Of a stretch of 64,000 bases of DNA, positions 27,577 to 35,367 are shown piece after piece. Each line of letters opens with the position of its first letter. Positions within the stretch are counted from its first letter, which is position 1. A program made the translations under genes and the position numbers. The notes under the pieces were generated by a model, which saw only the letters and a list, made by a program, of their open reading frames with translations, was not told the DNA's origin and ran no database searches. Location of the stretch: NCBI GenBank assembly GCA_964588665.1, contig CAZPQQ010000005.1:1-64000 (forward strand), read 5' to 3'. Origin of the DNA: UBA2160 sp964588665 (GTDB lineage Bacteria; Chloroflexota; Dehalococcoidia; Lucifugimonadales; UBA1123).

Positions 27577-27718
27577 ACCACCGGACAGGACGGTCCCAAG
27601 AACGTAGCAACAGTAAAGGGCGACAATTCACGCCATGCTCTGGCAGCCATCCGGTGGGACCGAGCCACATTGGATTCGGGGCGCCTCGGCGTTTGCCTCG
27701 GGAGCCCGCGCCAAGCCA

Positions 27719-29137
27719 TCAGTCGGCCGTGGCCTGCGCCTCCATCACGAGCTTGTCCATCTCAAGCTGGACGGGGATGGGATACTGGCCGGTGAAGCAA
27801 CCCATGCAGAAGTTCTCACGGGGAAGGCCCACGGCGTTCGTCAGGCCTTTGATGCTCAAGTAACCTAAAGAGTCCGAGCCGACGAATTGGCGGATCTCCT
27901 CGACTGTTTTGTCCGAGGCGATGAGCTCCTGTTTCGTTGCCATGTCGACGCCAAAGTGACACGTGGACACGATCGGCGGCGCGCAGATTCTGAGGTGTAT
28001 CTCCGCGGCGCCCCCTCGACGCAGCAGGTTTACGACGTGGGGCGTGGTCGTCCCTCGCACTATGCTGTCGTCAACGACAACCACCCGTTTGCCCTTGATC
28101 AACTCGGGCAGCGGATTGAGCTTTCTTCGGACGCCCAGTTCCCTGAATCGTTGGTCCGGTTGGATGAACGTTCGACCAACGTAGCGATTCTTGACCAACC
28201 CTTCGCCGAATGGGATTCCGGACTCTTGAGAGTACCCGACAGCGGAAGCGGTGGCGGAGTCGGGCACGCCAATTACCATGTCTGCGTCGACCGCATGTTC
28301 CCTTGCCAATTCCGCGCCCATTCGCATCCTGTCTTTGTACAGCAATCGGCCGTTTATCAGGCTGTCAGGGCGGGCAAAATAGATGTTCTCGAAGATGCAG
28401 TTCGCACGCCGACCGTTTTGGCTGCTTCGATACACGGTCCTCATGCCATCGCCGTCGATTACCACCGCTTCGCCCGGCTCGATCTCCCTGACATACGTCG
28501 CGCCGACGTGGTCCAGAGCGCACGATTCGGAGGCGATGACCCAACCGCCGTTGACCCTGCCAATGCACAGGGGACGCACGCCCAGGGGGTCTCTGATCCC
28601 GATCAAGGCGTCCTTGCTAAGCACGGTCAGCGAGTATGCGCCCCGTAGCTTGCGCATCGCATGGGAGATCCGGCCGGTCCAGTTGTCGGATGGCGCCGTT
28701 GCCAGAACGTAGGCGACGATCTCGGAATCCGATGTGCCGGTCAGACGGTAATCCATCGCTTCCAGCTCCTCGCGGAGCTGAACAGCGTTGATGACGTTGC
28801 CGTTGTGTGCGAGCGCAAGCTCGACAGACGGCCCCTTGGCCAAGACCGGTTGAGCGTTGTCGATGCGGGTCGAGCCGGTGGTGGAGTAGCGAGTATGGCC
28901 AATCGCGATGTGGCCGGGGAGGTCGGTGAGGTGGTCTTCGTGGAAGGCCTGGCTGATTAGGCCCATGGACGTTCGGGTGCGGATTCGATCGCCGTCCGCA
29001 GCTGAGATCCCAGAACTCTCCTGCCCGCGATGCTGGAGAGCGTAGAGACCGAAGAAAGCGATCCTGGCTACGTCCTCGCCGCGGGCGTACACCCCGACGA
29101 CGCCGCAGGCCTCATGCGGGCCCTCTGCAGCCATCAA
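27719..29137 (-). CDS. purF: Amidophosphoribosyltransferase
   Basis: A 472-residue PurF, the first committed step of purine synthesis (PRPP and glutamine to phosphoribosylamine). A 10-residue propeptide precedes the N-terminal nucleophile Cys11 (EACGVVGVYA). The glutaminase segment YALQHRGQESSGI, the PRPP loop VVVVDDSIVRGTT, and cysteines in CHFGVDM and FCMGCFTG are present. These cysteines fit the Fe-S type of the B. subtilis enzyme. First gene of the operon, behind a strong promoter and a leader of about 180 bases. Confidence 0.97.
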   Translation of the reverse strand: MMAAEGPHEACGVVGVYARGEDVARIAFFGLYALQHRGQESSGISAADGDRIRTRTSMGLISQAFHEDHLTDLPGHIAIGHTRYSTTGSTRIDNAQPVLAKGPSVELALAHNGNVINAVQLREELEAMDYRLTGTSDSEIVAYVLATAPSDNWTGRISHAMRKLRGAYSLTVLSKDALIGIRDPLGVRPLCIGRVNGGWVIASESCALDHVGATYVREIEPGEAVVIDGDGMRTVYRSSQNGRRANCIFENIYFARPDSLINGRLLYKDRMRMGAELAREHAVDADMVIGVPDSATASAVGYSQESGIPFGEGLVKNRYVGRTFIQPDQRFRELGVRRKLNPLPELIKGKRVVVVDDSIVRGTTTPHVVNLLRRGGAAEIHLRICAPPIVSTCHFGVDMATKQELIASDKTVEEIRQFVGSDSLGYLSIKGLTNAVGLPRENFCMGCFTGQYPIPVQLEMDKLVMEAQATAD

Positions 29138-29316
29138 GGCTTCCGCCTCACTGTCCCGGTGCGAGCTCGTTTGACTGATCGGATCCCTCTCCCTCAGCTA
29201 TCGCCGAGAGTGCAGCCCCGTGGCCTCAGCCTACCTCCGAGTGACCGTTGCTACGGCCCGCGCCCGAAGCTTTGGCGTTCGCTAGCACGTCCAGAGCACC
29301 GTCCTTGCAGACGGCA
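29138..29316 (-). other. Long 5' leader of the purF operon
   Basis: About 180 bases between the predicted start of transcription and purF. There is at least one stable hairpin near the 5' end (CCGTC-TGCAAG-GACGG), and a later stretch can pair CTCTC with GAGAG. I could not match it to a known purine, PRPP or ZTP riboswitch consensus. Regulation at the RNA level is possible but unproven. Confidence 0.35.
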
Positions 29317-29323
29317 CAGTCGC

Positions 29324-29353
29324 ATTATACGGGCGGCGCGGCGCCACGGTCAA
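29324..29353 (-). promoter_or_regulatory. Strong promoter of the purine operon
   Basis: On the minus strand TTGACC (29353-29348), an 18-base GC-rich spacer, then a perfect TATAAT (29329-29324). It points toward purF and is the only convincing promoter seen for the purF-N-M-Fic-purH run. Confidence 0.75.
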
Positions 29354-29481
29354 CGTCGTCAGCGAGGTTTTCGGACGCTCTCTCGCCGTCTTCGGGCGCC
29401 ATCATTCGGATTCCGGATGGCGCCGTTAATGACTTCGGCTATCGCCCCCAGTGGCTGGCCTCCGGAACGCGGTCCGCTCGT

Positions 29482-31023
29482 TCATTCCACAATCGGTTGT
29501 CCGATTATCCACAGGCTCGACGCGGTGTAGGTGACCATCAACGCAAGCATCGGGTACTGACCTTTCAACGCTTTCGAGTGGTCGGGCGTGGTGCGCATTG
29601 CGATCAGATGGGCGATATACACTGAGACGATGTGGCCAAACACAATCGCGATCACCGAGATGTACCAGATGAACTTGGCGTTCACTACGTTCAGCTTGGT
29701 CGTGTAATCGACCGTGCCGAAAATGTCCCACCCGGAACCGAACGGATCCGAGGCCAGTGGAATTATCAGTTGCCCCTGAATCGCCAGCAGTGAGATGAAG
29801 TGAGCCAGGTTGTAAGCCAATGCTATCGGCACCAGCGAGAACACGAAGATCTTAGCGGTCTCGCCCGCTGTGGACTCCGCCCCGGACAACCGGCCGATCG
29901 CCCACGAGAACCCGAGGTAGACGGCCATGAAGAGCAGCGGCACAGCCACGAGACCTATGGTGTCGATCAATCCCTCGGGATCTCCGCCGAGTTCCGAGAT
30001 CCAGTCGCCCAAGTTTTGTTGGATCGTGACCCAGGTCGAGGTGTCCTGGAAGCCGTCGAAGGTCACGGTGGCCAGAGCCAGCACCACGAACGCAGCCACG
30101 GAAGTCGATGCGCGCTGCGGAAGGGCGAGTCCAACCGCGAAGGGTCGCAGATTCAGCTCACGGTCGCCTGGATCGGCGTGCTCGAAGCACTCGTAGCAGT
30201 CGATGCACCCCTCGGATCCCAGTCCACATTCCAGGCTGCACGATTGACACCGGTAGTCGTCGGCCACGCGCACCTCGGTCGGCGAGAAGCGCGCGAAGAA
30301 CCCGAACAGCACGGTGAACGCCTCTCCGTGCCTGAGCCAGACGTGTTTGCCGAATGCCGCCATCCCCGCCCAGGTCACAGCCGAGTACAGCGAGATCAGG
30401 ATCGCCAACCGGAACGGCTGGGCCGCTCCCGCGTACACGTTCTCGACCCACGCGAACGCCACGAACAGCGCGACCGCGGGCCACGAGCCCCACTCCTCAG
30501 GATAAGCAAAGGGCGGGTCACGTTCATCGCCTCGGGAGACGATCGCTCGAACCCACTCGTACGATATCTTCCAAGGATTCAAAACGTACCAGACATTTCC
30601 GACCAGCGCCGCAACGTAGCCCATGCCCACCCACCAGATGATCCACACGAACGTCGGTGACATGTTGGCTATGGGTTGGCTGGTCCCAAAAAATCCGGTC
30701 GCTGTCACGAGTACGAATATCGCGAGGGCGGCGAGCCGCAGGGGGATCGTGAACGCAGGACGCGTTACCGCCGCGCCAAGCACTGGAATCCGCAAAAGAT
30801 TCAGACGCGGGTAGCTTGTCTCGCCAGGTCTCACCCGCACGAATATGCCGATGACGACGAATGAGAACGCCACCGTGGCCGCGGCGCCCAACAGGAAAAA
30901 GTTCAAGGGAACCGGCAGGTCGTAGCGCTGGCCGAAGCCATGAGCGTACGCGGTGCGCACGCTCATGGCCAGGACCAATGCCAACAGACCGAAAGCCGAT
31001 GCCGTTCGGATGTTGGTCATCAA
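29482..31023 (-). CDS. Polytopic membrane protein with Cys cluster, fenitrothion-hydrolase (FedA/FedB)-like
   Basis: A 513-residue membrane protein with about 10-12 hydrophobic segments. It begins with a signal-like helix ending AYAHGFGQRYDLPVP, the typical start of proteins annotated as fenitrothion hydrolase FedA/FedB. In mid-protein six cysteines form CxxCx3Cx6CxxCxxC (residues 259-279), with His282 just after, in a soluble loop. This could hold a metal or Fe-S centre. The gene lies 6 bases after the cupredoxin lipoprotein gene in a four-gene operon with His-rich and FixH-like partners. I infer metal (copper?) transport or redox. Organophosphate hydrolysis is unlikely to be its natural role. 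Confidence 0.7.
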   Translation of the reverse strand: MMTNIRTASAFGLLALVLAMSVRTAYAHGFGQRYDLPVPLNFFLLGAAATVAFSFVVIGIFVRVRPGETSYPRLNLLRIPVLGAAVTRPAFTIPLRLAALAIFVLVTATGFFGTSQPIANMSPTFVWIIWWVGMGYVAALVGNVWYVLNPWKISYEWVRAIVSRGDERDPPFAYPEEWGSWPAVALFVAFAWVENVYAGAAQPFRLAILISLYSAVTWAGMAAFGKHVWLRHGEAFTVLFGFFARFSPTEVRVADDYRCQSCSLECGLGSEGCIDCYECFEHADPGDRELNLRPFAVGLALPQRASTSVAAFVVLALATVTFDGFQDTSTWVTIQQNLGDWISELGGDPEGLIDTIGLVAVPLLFMAVYLGFSWAIGRLSGAESTAGETAKIFVFSLVPIALAYNLAHFISLLAIQGQLIIPLASDPFGSGWDIFGTVDYTTKLNVVNAKFIWYISVIAIVFGHIVSVYIAHLIAMRTTPDHSKALKGQYPMLALMVTYTASSLWIIGQPIVE

Positions 31024-31029
31024 ACGCTC

Positions 31030-31917
31030 CTACCTGGGGTACACTTCAATGGCTCCGAGGAGAACGCCGTCCGATTCCTCTTCGTCGTGTTCTTCCTCAC
31101 TTGCTTCGGGGGACTCTGTTTCGTGATCTGAGCCCTCCGCCACAGTGATCTTCGTCATCGCGGTGATGCCTAGGGAGCAGTGAGCGTCATCCGAAAGGCT
31201 GACCATCAACTGGTGCTCGCCCGCGGTATCCACGGGCACAGTTACTTCGGTCACGCCGAACATGCTCTCCGGTCCGCCGTCAATCGACAAGTGCCAATGG
31301 CCTCGTGCCAACGTCGTATCTTCCGGAGCGGGCTGTAGAACGAAATTTGTCAGTTCGACAGCAACTTCGATCTCGCCGGCTTCGGCTCCCGGAGACGCCG
31401 ATACGCTGATCTCGGGAGTTGGCAAGCCGGCAGGGATCTCCGCCTGGCATGCCTCTTCCTCGCCATGCTCGTGCTCTTCCATTTCGCCGTGATGGAATTC
31501 GAAGTTGAACCGGCCGGTGGCGCTCGCGACAAAATCCAATTTCGCCGCCATACCCGGCATCACGGCGACGTCGACATCGTAACCGTGCAGATGGAGCGAC
31601 CCCTCTTCGTCAGAGTCCAAGAGGAGGGTCACTGTATCGCCCTGTTTGACCTCGAACGTAGATGACTCGTTGGTCAGCTTCCCATCCTCGATCGTTAAAC
31701 TGAACTCGCGGTCTTCCGGCTCAGAGTCGTCGCTGCAGGCGGCCAGCGCCAGTAATGCAAGTAGGGCAAGCCCCAATGTTGCTATGATCTTGAAACGGCC
31801 CGCGTTGAAGCCCCGACGACATCTCACTGGGGGCGCTCGATTTATGTCTTCGGCGTTGCTTCTGTCGTCGCCCGGGGCCAACCCCGAGGCGTTCCAATTA
31901 TCTGTGATTACCTTCAT
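31030..31917 (-). CDS. Cupredoxin-like lipoprotein with His-rich segments
   Basis: A 295-residue protein. After a long N-terminus comes a hydrophobic helix and lipobox LALAAC (Cys61), so it is probably anchored outside the membrane. A cupredoxin-like beta domain follows (FEVKQGDTVTLLLDSDEEG, LHLHGYDVDVAVMPGM, FNFEFHHGEMEEHEHGEE). The candidate copper ligands are the His, Cys and Met residues there. A second beta domain has GHWHLSIDGGPESMF and DDAHCSLGI. The acidic/His tail ends the protein. The start at 31917 has GGAGGT 8 bases upstream. The operon context supports copper or other metal binding; no assay-level function is known to me. Confidence 0.65.
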   Translation of the reverse strand: MKVITDNWNASGLAPGDDRSNAEDINRAPPVRCRRGFNAGRFKIIATLGLALLALLALAACSDDSEPEDREFSLTIEDGKLTNESSTFEVKQGDTVTLLLDSDEEGSLHLHGYDVDVAVMPGMAAKLDFVASATGRFNFEFHHGEMEEHEHGEEEACQAEIPAGLPTPEISVSASPGAEAGEIEVAVELTNFVLQPAPEDTTLARGHWHLSIDGGPESMFGVTEVTVPVDTAGEHQLMVSLSDDAHCSLGITAMTKITVAEGSDHETESPEASEEEHDEEESDGVLLGAIEVYPR

Positions 31918-31954
31918 CCGATTGGACCTCCAAAGAGTAACAATCCCGCCCAAT

Positions 31955-32524
31955 TCAGGCGGTTTTCTTGCGACGTTTCACTCTTCGTCCTTTGCCCTTT
32001 TCTTTGAGGAACATTCGCAATGCGATGCCAATAGCGGCGACCACGACCAACACGGCGACCAGCGTGATTATGCCGGTTATCGCACTGGACTCGGCGACCT
32101 CGAGCACGAACACTGCATCGCCGTCTCCGGGGTCTGCGCTTACGGACACGTCGAACGTCCATTCGCCTTTCCGGTCGATGGATGTGTTGAGGTCGTAGAA
32201 GCTCGGGTCGGTGGGGTCCTCCAACGCAGGAGTCGGTCCGATGTCCGGTATCCGTGCGTCGGGACCGCGGCCGGTCACGGATATGTCGGCGCCAAGCACG
32301 ACCGTGCGGCTCGACATATCTATGACCACGAACGAGATGAGAACCTTGCCGACCGCGAGCGGGTCCGGGGCGGTTCCGATGGCAACCTCGTACGGACCCG
32401 CGAACTCGCGGTTCGTAAACTCCATGCCTTCGCCGTGAGACTGAACGGTCGACGGCACGATCGCGACCAACGCAACGATAATTGCAACGCTGATCAGACC
32501 GGAAACCATGGATTTTACGACCAC
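31955..32524 (-). CDS. Signal-peptide, membrane-anchored FixH/YtkA-like protein
   Basis: About 189 residues: an N-terminal signal helix (SGLISVAIIVALVAIV) and an extracytoplasmic beta domain in the style of FixH/YtkA or CopC-like proteins (GPYEVAIGTAPDPLAVGK, then DISVTGRGPDA, then GEWTFDVSVSAD). A C-terminal membrane helix and a basic tail (KGRRVKRRKK) end it. GTG starts at 32533 and 32524 are both possible; GAGG lies 8 bases before the second. Such domains often accompany copper insertion or oxidase assembly. Second gene of the metal-type operon. Confidence 0.55.
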   Translation of the reverse strand: MVVKSMVSGLISVAIIVALVAIVPSTVQSHGEGMEFTNREFAGPYEVAIGTAPDPLAVGKVLISFVVIDMSSRTVVLGADISVTGRGPDARIPDIGPTPALEDPTDPSFYDLNTSIDRKGEWTFDVSVSADPGDGDAVFVLEVAESSAITGIITLVAVLVVVAAIGIALRMFLKEKGKGRRVKRRKKTA

Positions 32525-32645
32525 TATGCACACCTCATAAGAAACAATGGCAGACGAACTCCCTGACGGTGAATCGCCATGGGGATTGCCTTCGACGCAT
32601 GACGAGACAGTCTAGGCGAGGAAAGCACGCTCTGCGGGCAAAGAC

Positions 32646-33023
32646 CTACGCAAGGGGTTGCGGCGGTCTTTTCGGAGGAGAAGTGTAATGGTCCCGGAAC
32701 GAGACTCGGTCCCAGGTCATTTGCGACCAGACCGAAGATGGCTCGAACCGAAGCGAGTAAGCAAAATGCGTGTCGTCAAGCACTCCGGCAGCCGGCGCGA
32801 CTGCGCCGCCGTCGAGGCTGAACACAGCGGTCGGGTTGGCTGAAGACTCGCCGTCATGGGCGTGCAGCCGTCCCATCTCATGATGGTGAGACGGCGCCAC
32901 GCCAACGTGCCGGTGGGAGGGGTCCCGCTCGGCGAAGTGGTGGTCGATCACCGGCCCGATCGACGGAAATACGATGGCCACGGCGAGGAAAAGAACCGAT
33001 AAACGAGCAACAACTGACAACAT
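32646..33023 (-). CDS. Small secreted His-rich protein
   Basis: A 125-residue protein with a signal peptide (VARLSVLFLAVAIVFPSIG). An N-terminal mature segment rich in His follows (DHHFAERDPSHRH, SHHHEMGRLHAHDG), with about 11 histidines in 40 residues. The rest is unassigned. It looks like an exported metal-binding or metal-buffering peptide. It is the first gene of the four-gene operon and has no Shine-Dalgarno. A TATAAT box sits so close that the mRNA may be leaderless. Confidence 0.6.
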   Translation of the reverse strand: MLSVVARLSVLFLAVAIVFPSIGPVIDHHFAERDPSHRHVGVAPSHHHEMGRLHAHDGESSANPTAVFSLDGGAVAPAAGVLDDTHFAYSLRFEPSSVWSQMTWDRVSFRDHYTSPPKRPPQPLA

Positions 33024-33032
33024 TTCAAAAAC

Positions 33033-33041
33033 ATTATAGCA
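33033..33041 (-). promoter_or_regulatory. Extended -10 promoter, possibly giving a leaderless mRNA
   Basis: On the minus strand TGC-TATAAT ends 9 bases before the ATG at 33023. With the usual 7-base distance, transcription would start about 3 bases before the start codon. There is no good -35 hexamer. It drives the His-rich/FixH-like/cupredoxin/Cys-cluster operon. Confidence 0.55.
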
Positions 33042-33070
33042 CCGACGCCGATTCCGCTACGCGTGGGCTT

Positions 33071-34279
33071 TTAACTGTCCCCGATGCTGACCCCCAGCGC
33101 CTCGGCGACCGTGTCGATGTCCTTGTCGCCTCTGCCGCTCAGACCCATCAGGATGATCTGATCGCTGGACAGGGTCGGCGCCAGTTTCGACAGGTAGTAA
33201 ACGGCATGGGCGGGCTCCAAGGCAGGGATGATGCCTTCGGAGCGACACAGGAGCTCGAAACCTTCAAGCGCCTCGGAGTCGGTAACGTTGACGTACTTTG
33301 CCCTGCCTTCGTCTCTGAGCCAGCTATGCTCCGGACCGACGCCCGGGTAGTCCAGCCCCGCCGAAATGGAGTGGGCTTCGTGGATTTGACCGTCTTCGTC
33401 CTGTAGCAGGTAGGACATGCTGCCGTGAAGCACGCCCACCTTCCCCGCGGTCAGCGTGGCCGCATGCTTACCTGTGTCCACACCGAGACCCGCGGCCTCG
33501 ACGCCCACCAGTTTGACCTCCGGGTCGCCGATGAATTCGTAGAACAGCCCGATCGCGTTGCTGCCTCCGCCGACACAGGCGACGGCGTAGTCGGGTAGCC
33601 GGCCCGCGGCGGCAAGTATTTGCTCGCGAGCCTCTCTGCCGATGATCGACTGGAAGTCCCTGACCATCATCGGGTACGGGTGCGGGCCCACGACGCTGCC
33701 GATCAGATAGTGAGTTGTCTCGACGTTGGTCACCCAGTCCCGGATGGCCTCGTTTATGGCGTCCTTCAGGGTGCGGCTGCCGGACGTGACAGGCCGGACC
33801 TCGGCACCCAGCAGGCGCATGCGGAAGACGTTGAGCGCCTGTCGCCGGATGTCTTCCTCGCCCATGTACACGATGCACTCTTGCTTGAGCATGGCGCAGA
33901 CAGTGGCCGTGGCGACGCCGTGCTGACCCGCGCCTGTCTCGGCGATGATCCGGTTCTTGCCCATGCGACGCGCCAGCAAACCTTGCCCCAGCGCATTGTT
34001 GATCTTGTGCGCGCCCGTATGCGCTAGGTCCTCGCGCTTGAGGTATATTCGAGCGCCGCCGAGTTCGCGGGTCAGGTTCTCAGCGTAGTAGAGCGCCGTC
34101 GGCCTTCCCGAAAAGTGTTGAGACAGGTCGGCCAGCTCCGCCTGGAACTCCTCGTCGGCCTGAGCCGCCCGGTATTCGCGCTCCAGCTCATGAACGGCGC
34201 TCATGAGTGTCTCGGGAACGAAACGCCCGCCGAACTGTCCGAAGCGTCCCTTATCGTCTGGCAATGTCGGATTCGTCAT
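33071..34279 (-). CDS. trpB: Tryptophan synthase beta chain
   Basis: A 402-residue PLP enzyme of the TrpB1 type that condenses indole with serine. It has the N-terminal GRFGQFGGRFVPETL, the Schiff-base lysine in HTGAHKINNALGQ, ETGAGQHG, the phosphate-binding GGGSNAIG and the SISAGLDYPGVGPEHS segment. The partner trpA is normally adjacent but is not in this window; the next gene downstream belongs to another operon. It has its own promoter and is divergent from the FmdB gene. Confidence 0.97.
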   Translation of the reverse strand: MTNPTLPDDKGRFGQFGGRFVPETLMSAVHELEREYRAAQADEEFQAELADLSQHFSGRPTALYYAENLTRELGGARIYLKREDLAHTGAHKINNALGQGLLARRMGKNRIIAETGAGQHGVATATVCAMLKQECIVYMGEEDIRRQALNVFRMRLLGAEVRPVTSGSRTLKDAINEAIRDWVTNVETTHYLIGSVVGPHPYPMMVRDFQSIIGREAREQILAAAGRLPDYAVACVGGGSNAIGLFYEFIGDPEVKLVGVEAAGLGVDTGKHAATLTAGKVGVLHGSMSYLLQDEDGQIHEAHSISAGLDYPGVGPEHSWLRDEGRAKYVNVTDSEALEGFELLCRSEGIIPALEPAHAVYYLSKLAPTLSSDQIILMGLSGRGDKDIDTVAEALGVSIGDS

Positions 34280-34368
34280 CTGTCGTATACTTCCTGGCGT
34301 TCGTTCCCTTGCTCGGACGAACGGCGTTGGTTGCCAAAGCTGGTGCGAGCAGCCGCATCAGCCTTGGT

Positions 34369-34396
34369 ATTATACCTGCCGGTTGACCGGGAGCAA
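34369..34396 (-). promoter_or_regulatory. trpB promoter
   Basis: On the minus strand TTGCTC (34396-34391), a 16-base spacer, and a perfect TATAAT (34374-34369), about 90 bases ahead of trpB. It overlaps the divergent plus-strand promoter, so the two genes may compete for polymerase. Confidence 0.6.
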
Positions 34397-34411
34397 CGTC
34401 GATACTAGAAT
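34383..34411 (+). promoter_or_regulatory. Promoter of the FmdB-type gene
   Basis: TTGACC at 34383-34388, a 17-base spacer, and TAGAAT at 34406-34411, about 48 bases before the ATG at 34459. The -35 box of the divergent trpB promoter falls inside this spacer. Confidence 0.6.
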
Positions 34412-34458
34412 GTTCAAAAGCGGAAAGGTCCGTCAAGTTTCGCATCGAGGGAGAGCCA

Positions 34459-34695
34459 ATGCCAATATACGAATACGCGTGCACGGTGTGTGAGCATGGT
34501 TTCGAGCGCCTTCGGCCCATCAGCCGCATGGACGACGAGACGCCCTGCCCCAAGTGCGACAGCGAATCGAAGCGCCAGCTATCCGTCTTCGCCGCGTTCA
34601 CGAGCACCGGCGACGGCGAATACGCCCCCGTCGGGGGCGGCGGCGGTTGCGCCGGATGCGGACCCAACGGCTGCGGCTGCGCCGGGGGCATGTAG
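34459..34695 (+). CDS. FmdB-family zinc ribbon protein
   Basis: A 78-residue protein starting MPIYEYACTVCEHGFE, the standard FmdB/CxxC_CXXC_SSSS start. Two CxxC pairs at about residues 8-11 and 30-33 form one zinc ribbon. The tail is rich in Gly and Cys (GGGGGCAGCGPNGCGC) and could bind a second metal. It is thought of as a regulatory or RNA/protein-binding module, but no firm role is known. GAGGGAGAG precedes the ATG and a strong terminator follows, so it is a single-gene unit. Confidence 0.85.
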   Translation: MPIYEYACTVCEHGFERLRPISRMDDETPCPKCDSESKRQLSVFAAFTSTGDGEYAPVGGGGGCAGCGPNGCGCAGGM

Positions 34696-34730
34696 CCTCA
34701 CACGAACCCGCCTAAGACAACCGAAATGCC

Positions 34731-34759
34731 GGGCGCACGTTTGTGCGCCCTTCTCTTTT
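34731..34759 (+). terminator. Intrinsic terminator
   Basis: A perfect 8-base stem GGGCGCAC / GTGCGCCC with a 4-base loop GTTT, followed by TTCTCTTTT, 36 bases after the FmdB-type gene. It is a classical rho-independent terminator. Confidence 0.85.
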
Positions 34760-34861
34760 CCCGGACCGTTGTCGATCGTTGACCAGCGCCAACATCACGG
34801 CCATCCCGCCTACTGAACGCTGACTGCTGACCGCAACGCTTCCCCGACGTCAAGGAAACCG

Positions 34862-35320
34862 ATGCTATTCGAAATCCTGAAAACCGTACACGTCCTGGCC
34901 GCCATCGCTGCTTTCGGCGCCAATATCTCCTACTTCGTCTGGTTCAGGCGTGCCGTCAACAACCCTGAGGCACGGACATACACCCTGCGAACCATCAGGT
35001 TGATGGAGCGCGCGTACGTGAACCCGTCGTACGCCGTGGCCGGTGTCACAGGCTTATGGTTGATTCAGGAGAGCCACTGGGATTTCACCACTCCGTGGGT
35101 GGTGGTGTCCATAGTGATGTACCTGCTGATGATGGCGCTGGGCATCGCAGTGTACGCTCCGTTGATGCGGCGTCAGATCCGGTTGGCCGAGGCGGGCGGA
35201 GAAGACTCCGGCGAGTACCGGAAAGTCGATCGATTGGCGAACTCGATCGCGGCGGTGTTGGTCGTAGTTGTGGTCTTCGTCGTCTACATCATGACCGTCA
35301 GCCCCGCACTGTGGGGCTGA
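34862..35320 (+). CDS. DUF2269-like four-helix membrane protein
   Basis: A 152-residue protein with four hydrophobic helices (ILKTVHVLAAIAAFGANI near the start, then about residues 55-70, 76-100 and 128-150). The short polar loops and TVHVLAAI start fit the DUF2269 (predicted integral membrane) family. Function unknown. It lies after the terminator of the FmdB-type gene, and faces the minus-strand ornithine-cyclodeaminase-like gene. Confidence 0.65.
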   Translation: MLFEILKTVHVLAAIAAFGANISYFVWFRRAVNNPEARTYTLRTIRLMERAYVNPSYAVAGVTGLWLIQESHWDFTTPWVVVSIVMYLLMMALGIAVYAPLMRRQIRLAEAGGEDSGEYRKVDRLANSIAAVLVVVVVFVVYIMTVSPALWG

Positions 35321-35367
35321 CGCGCTAGCGTCGAAGCCCGTTAGCGGAGGTATGACAGCCTCGATTG

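Noticed and set aside
29138..29316. PRPP/guanidine (ykkC) or ZTP riboswitch in the purF leader
   Set aside because: I compared by eye with remembered consensus segments and found no match; only an unspecific structured leader is claimed.
29482..31023. Calling the membrane protein a fenitrothion (organophosphate) hydrolase outright
   Set aside because: Only the family label suggests it. No phosphotriesterase or esterase motif is seen, and the operon context points to metal handling.
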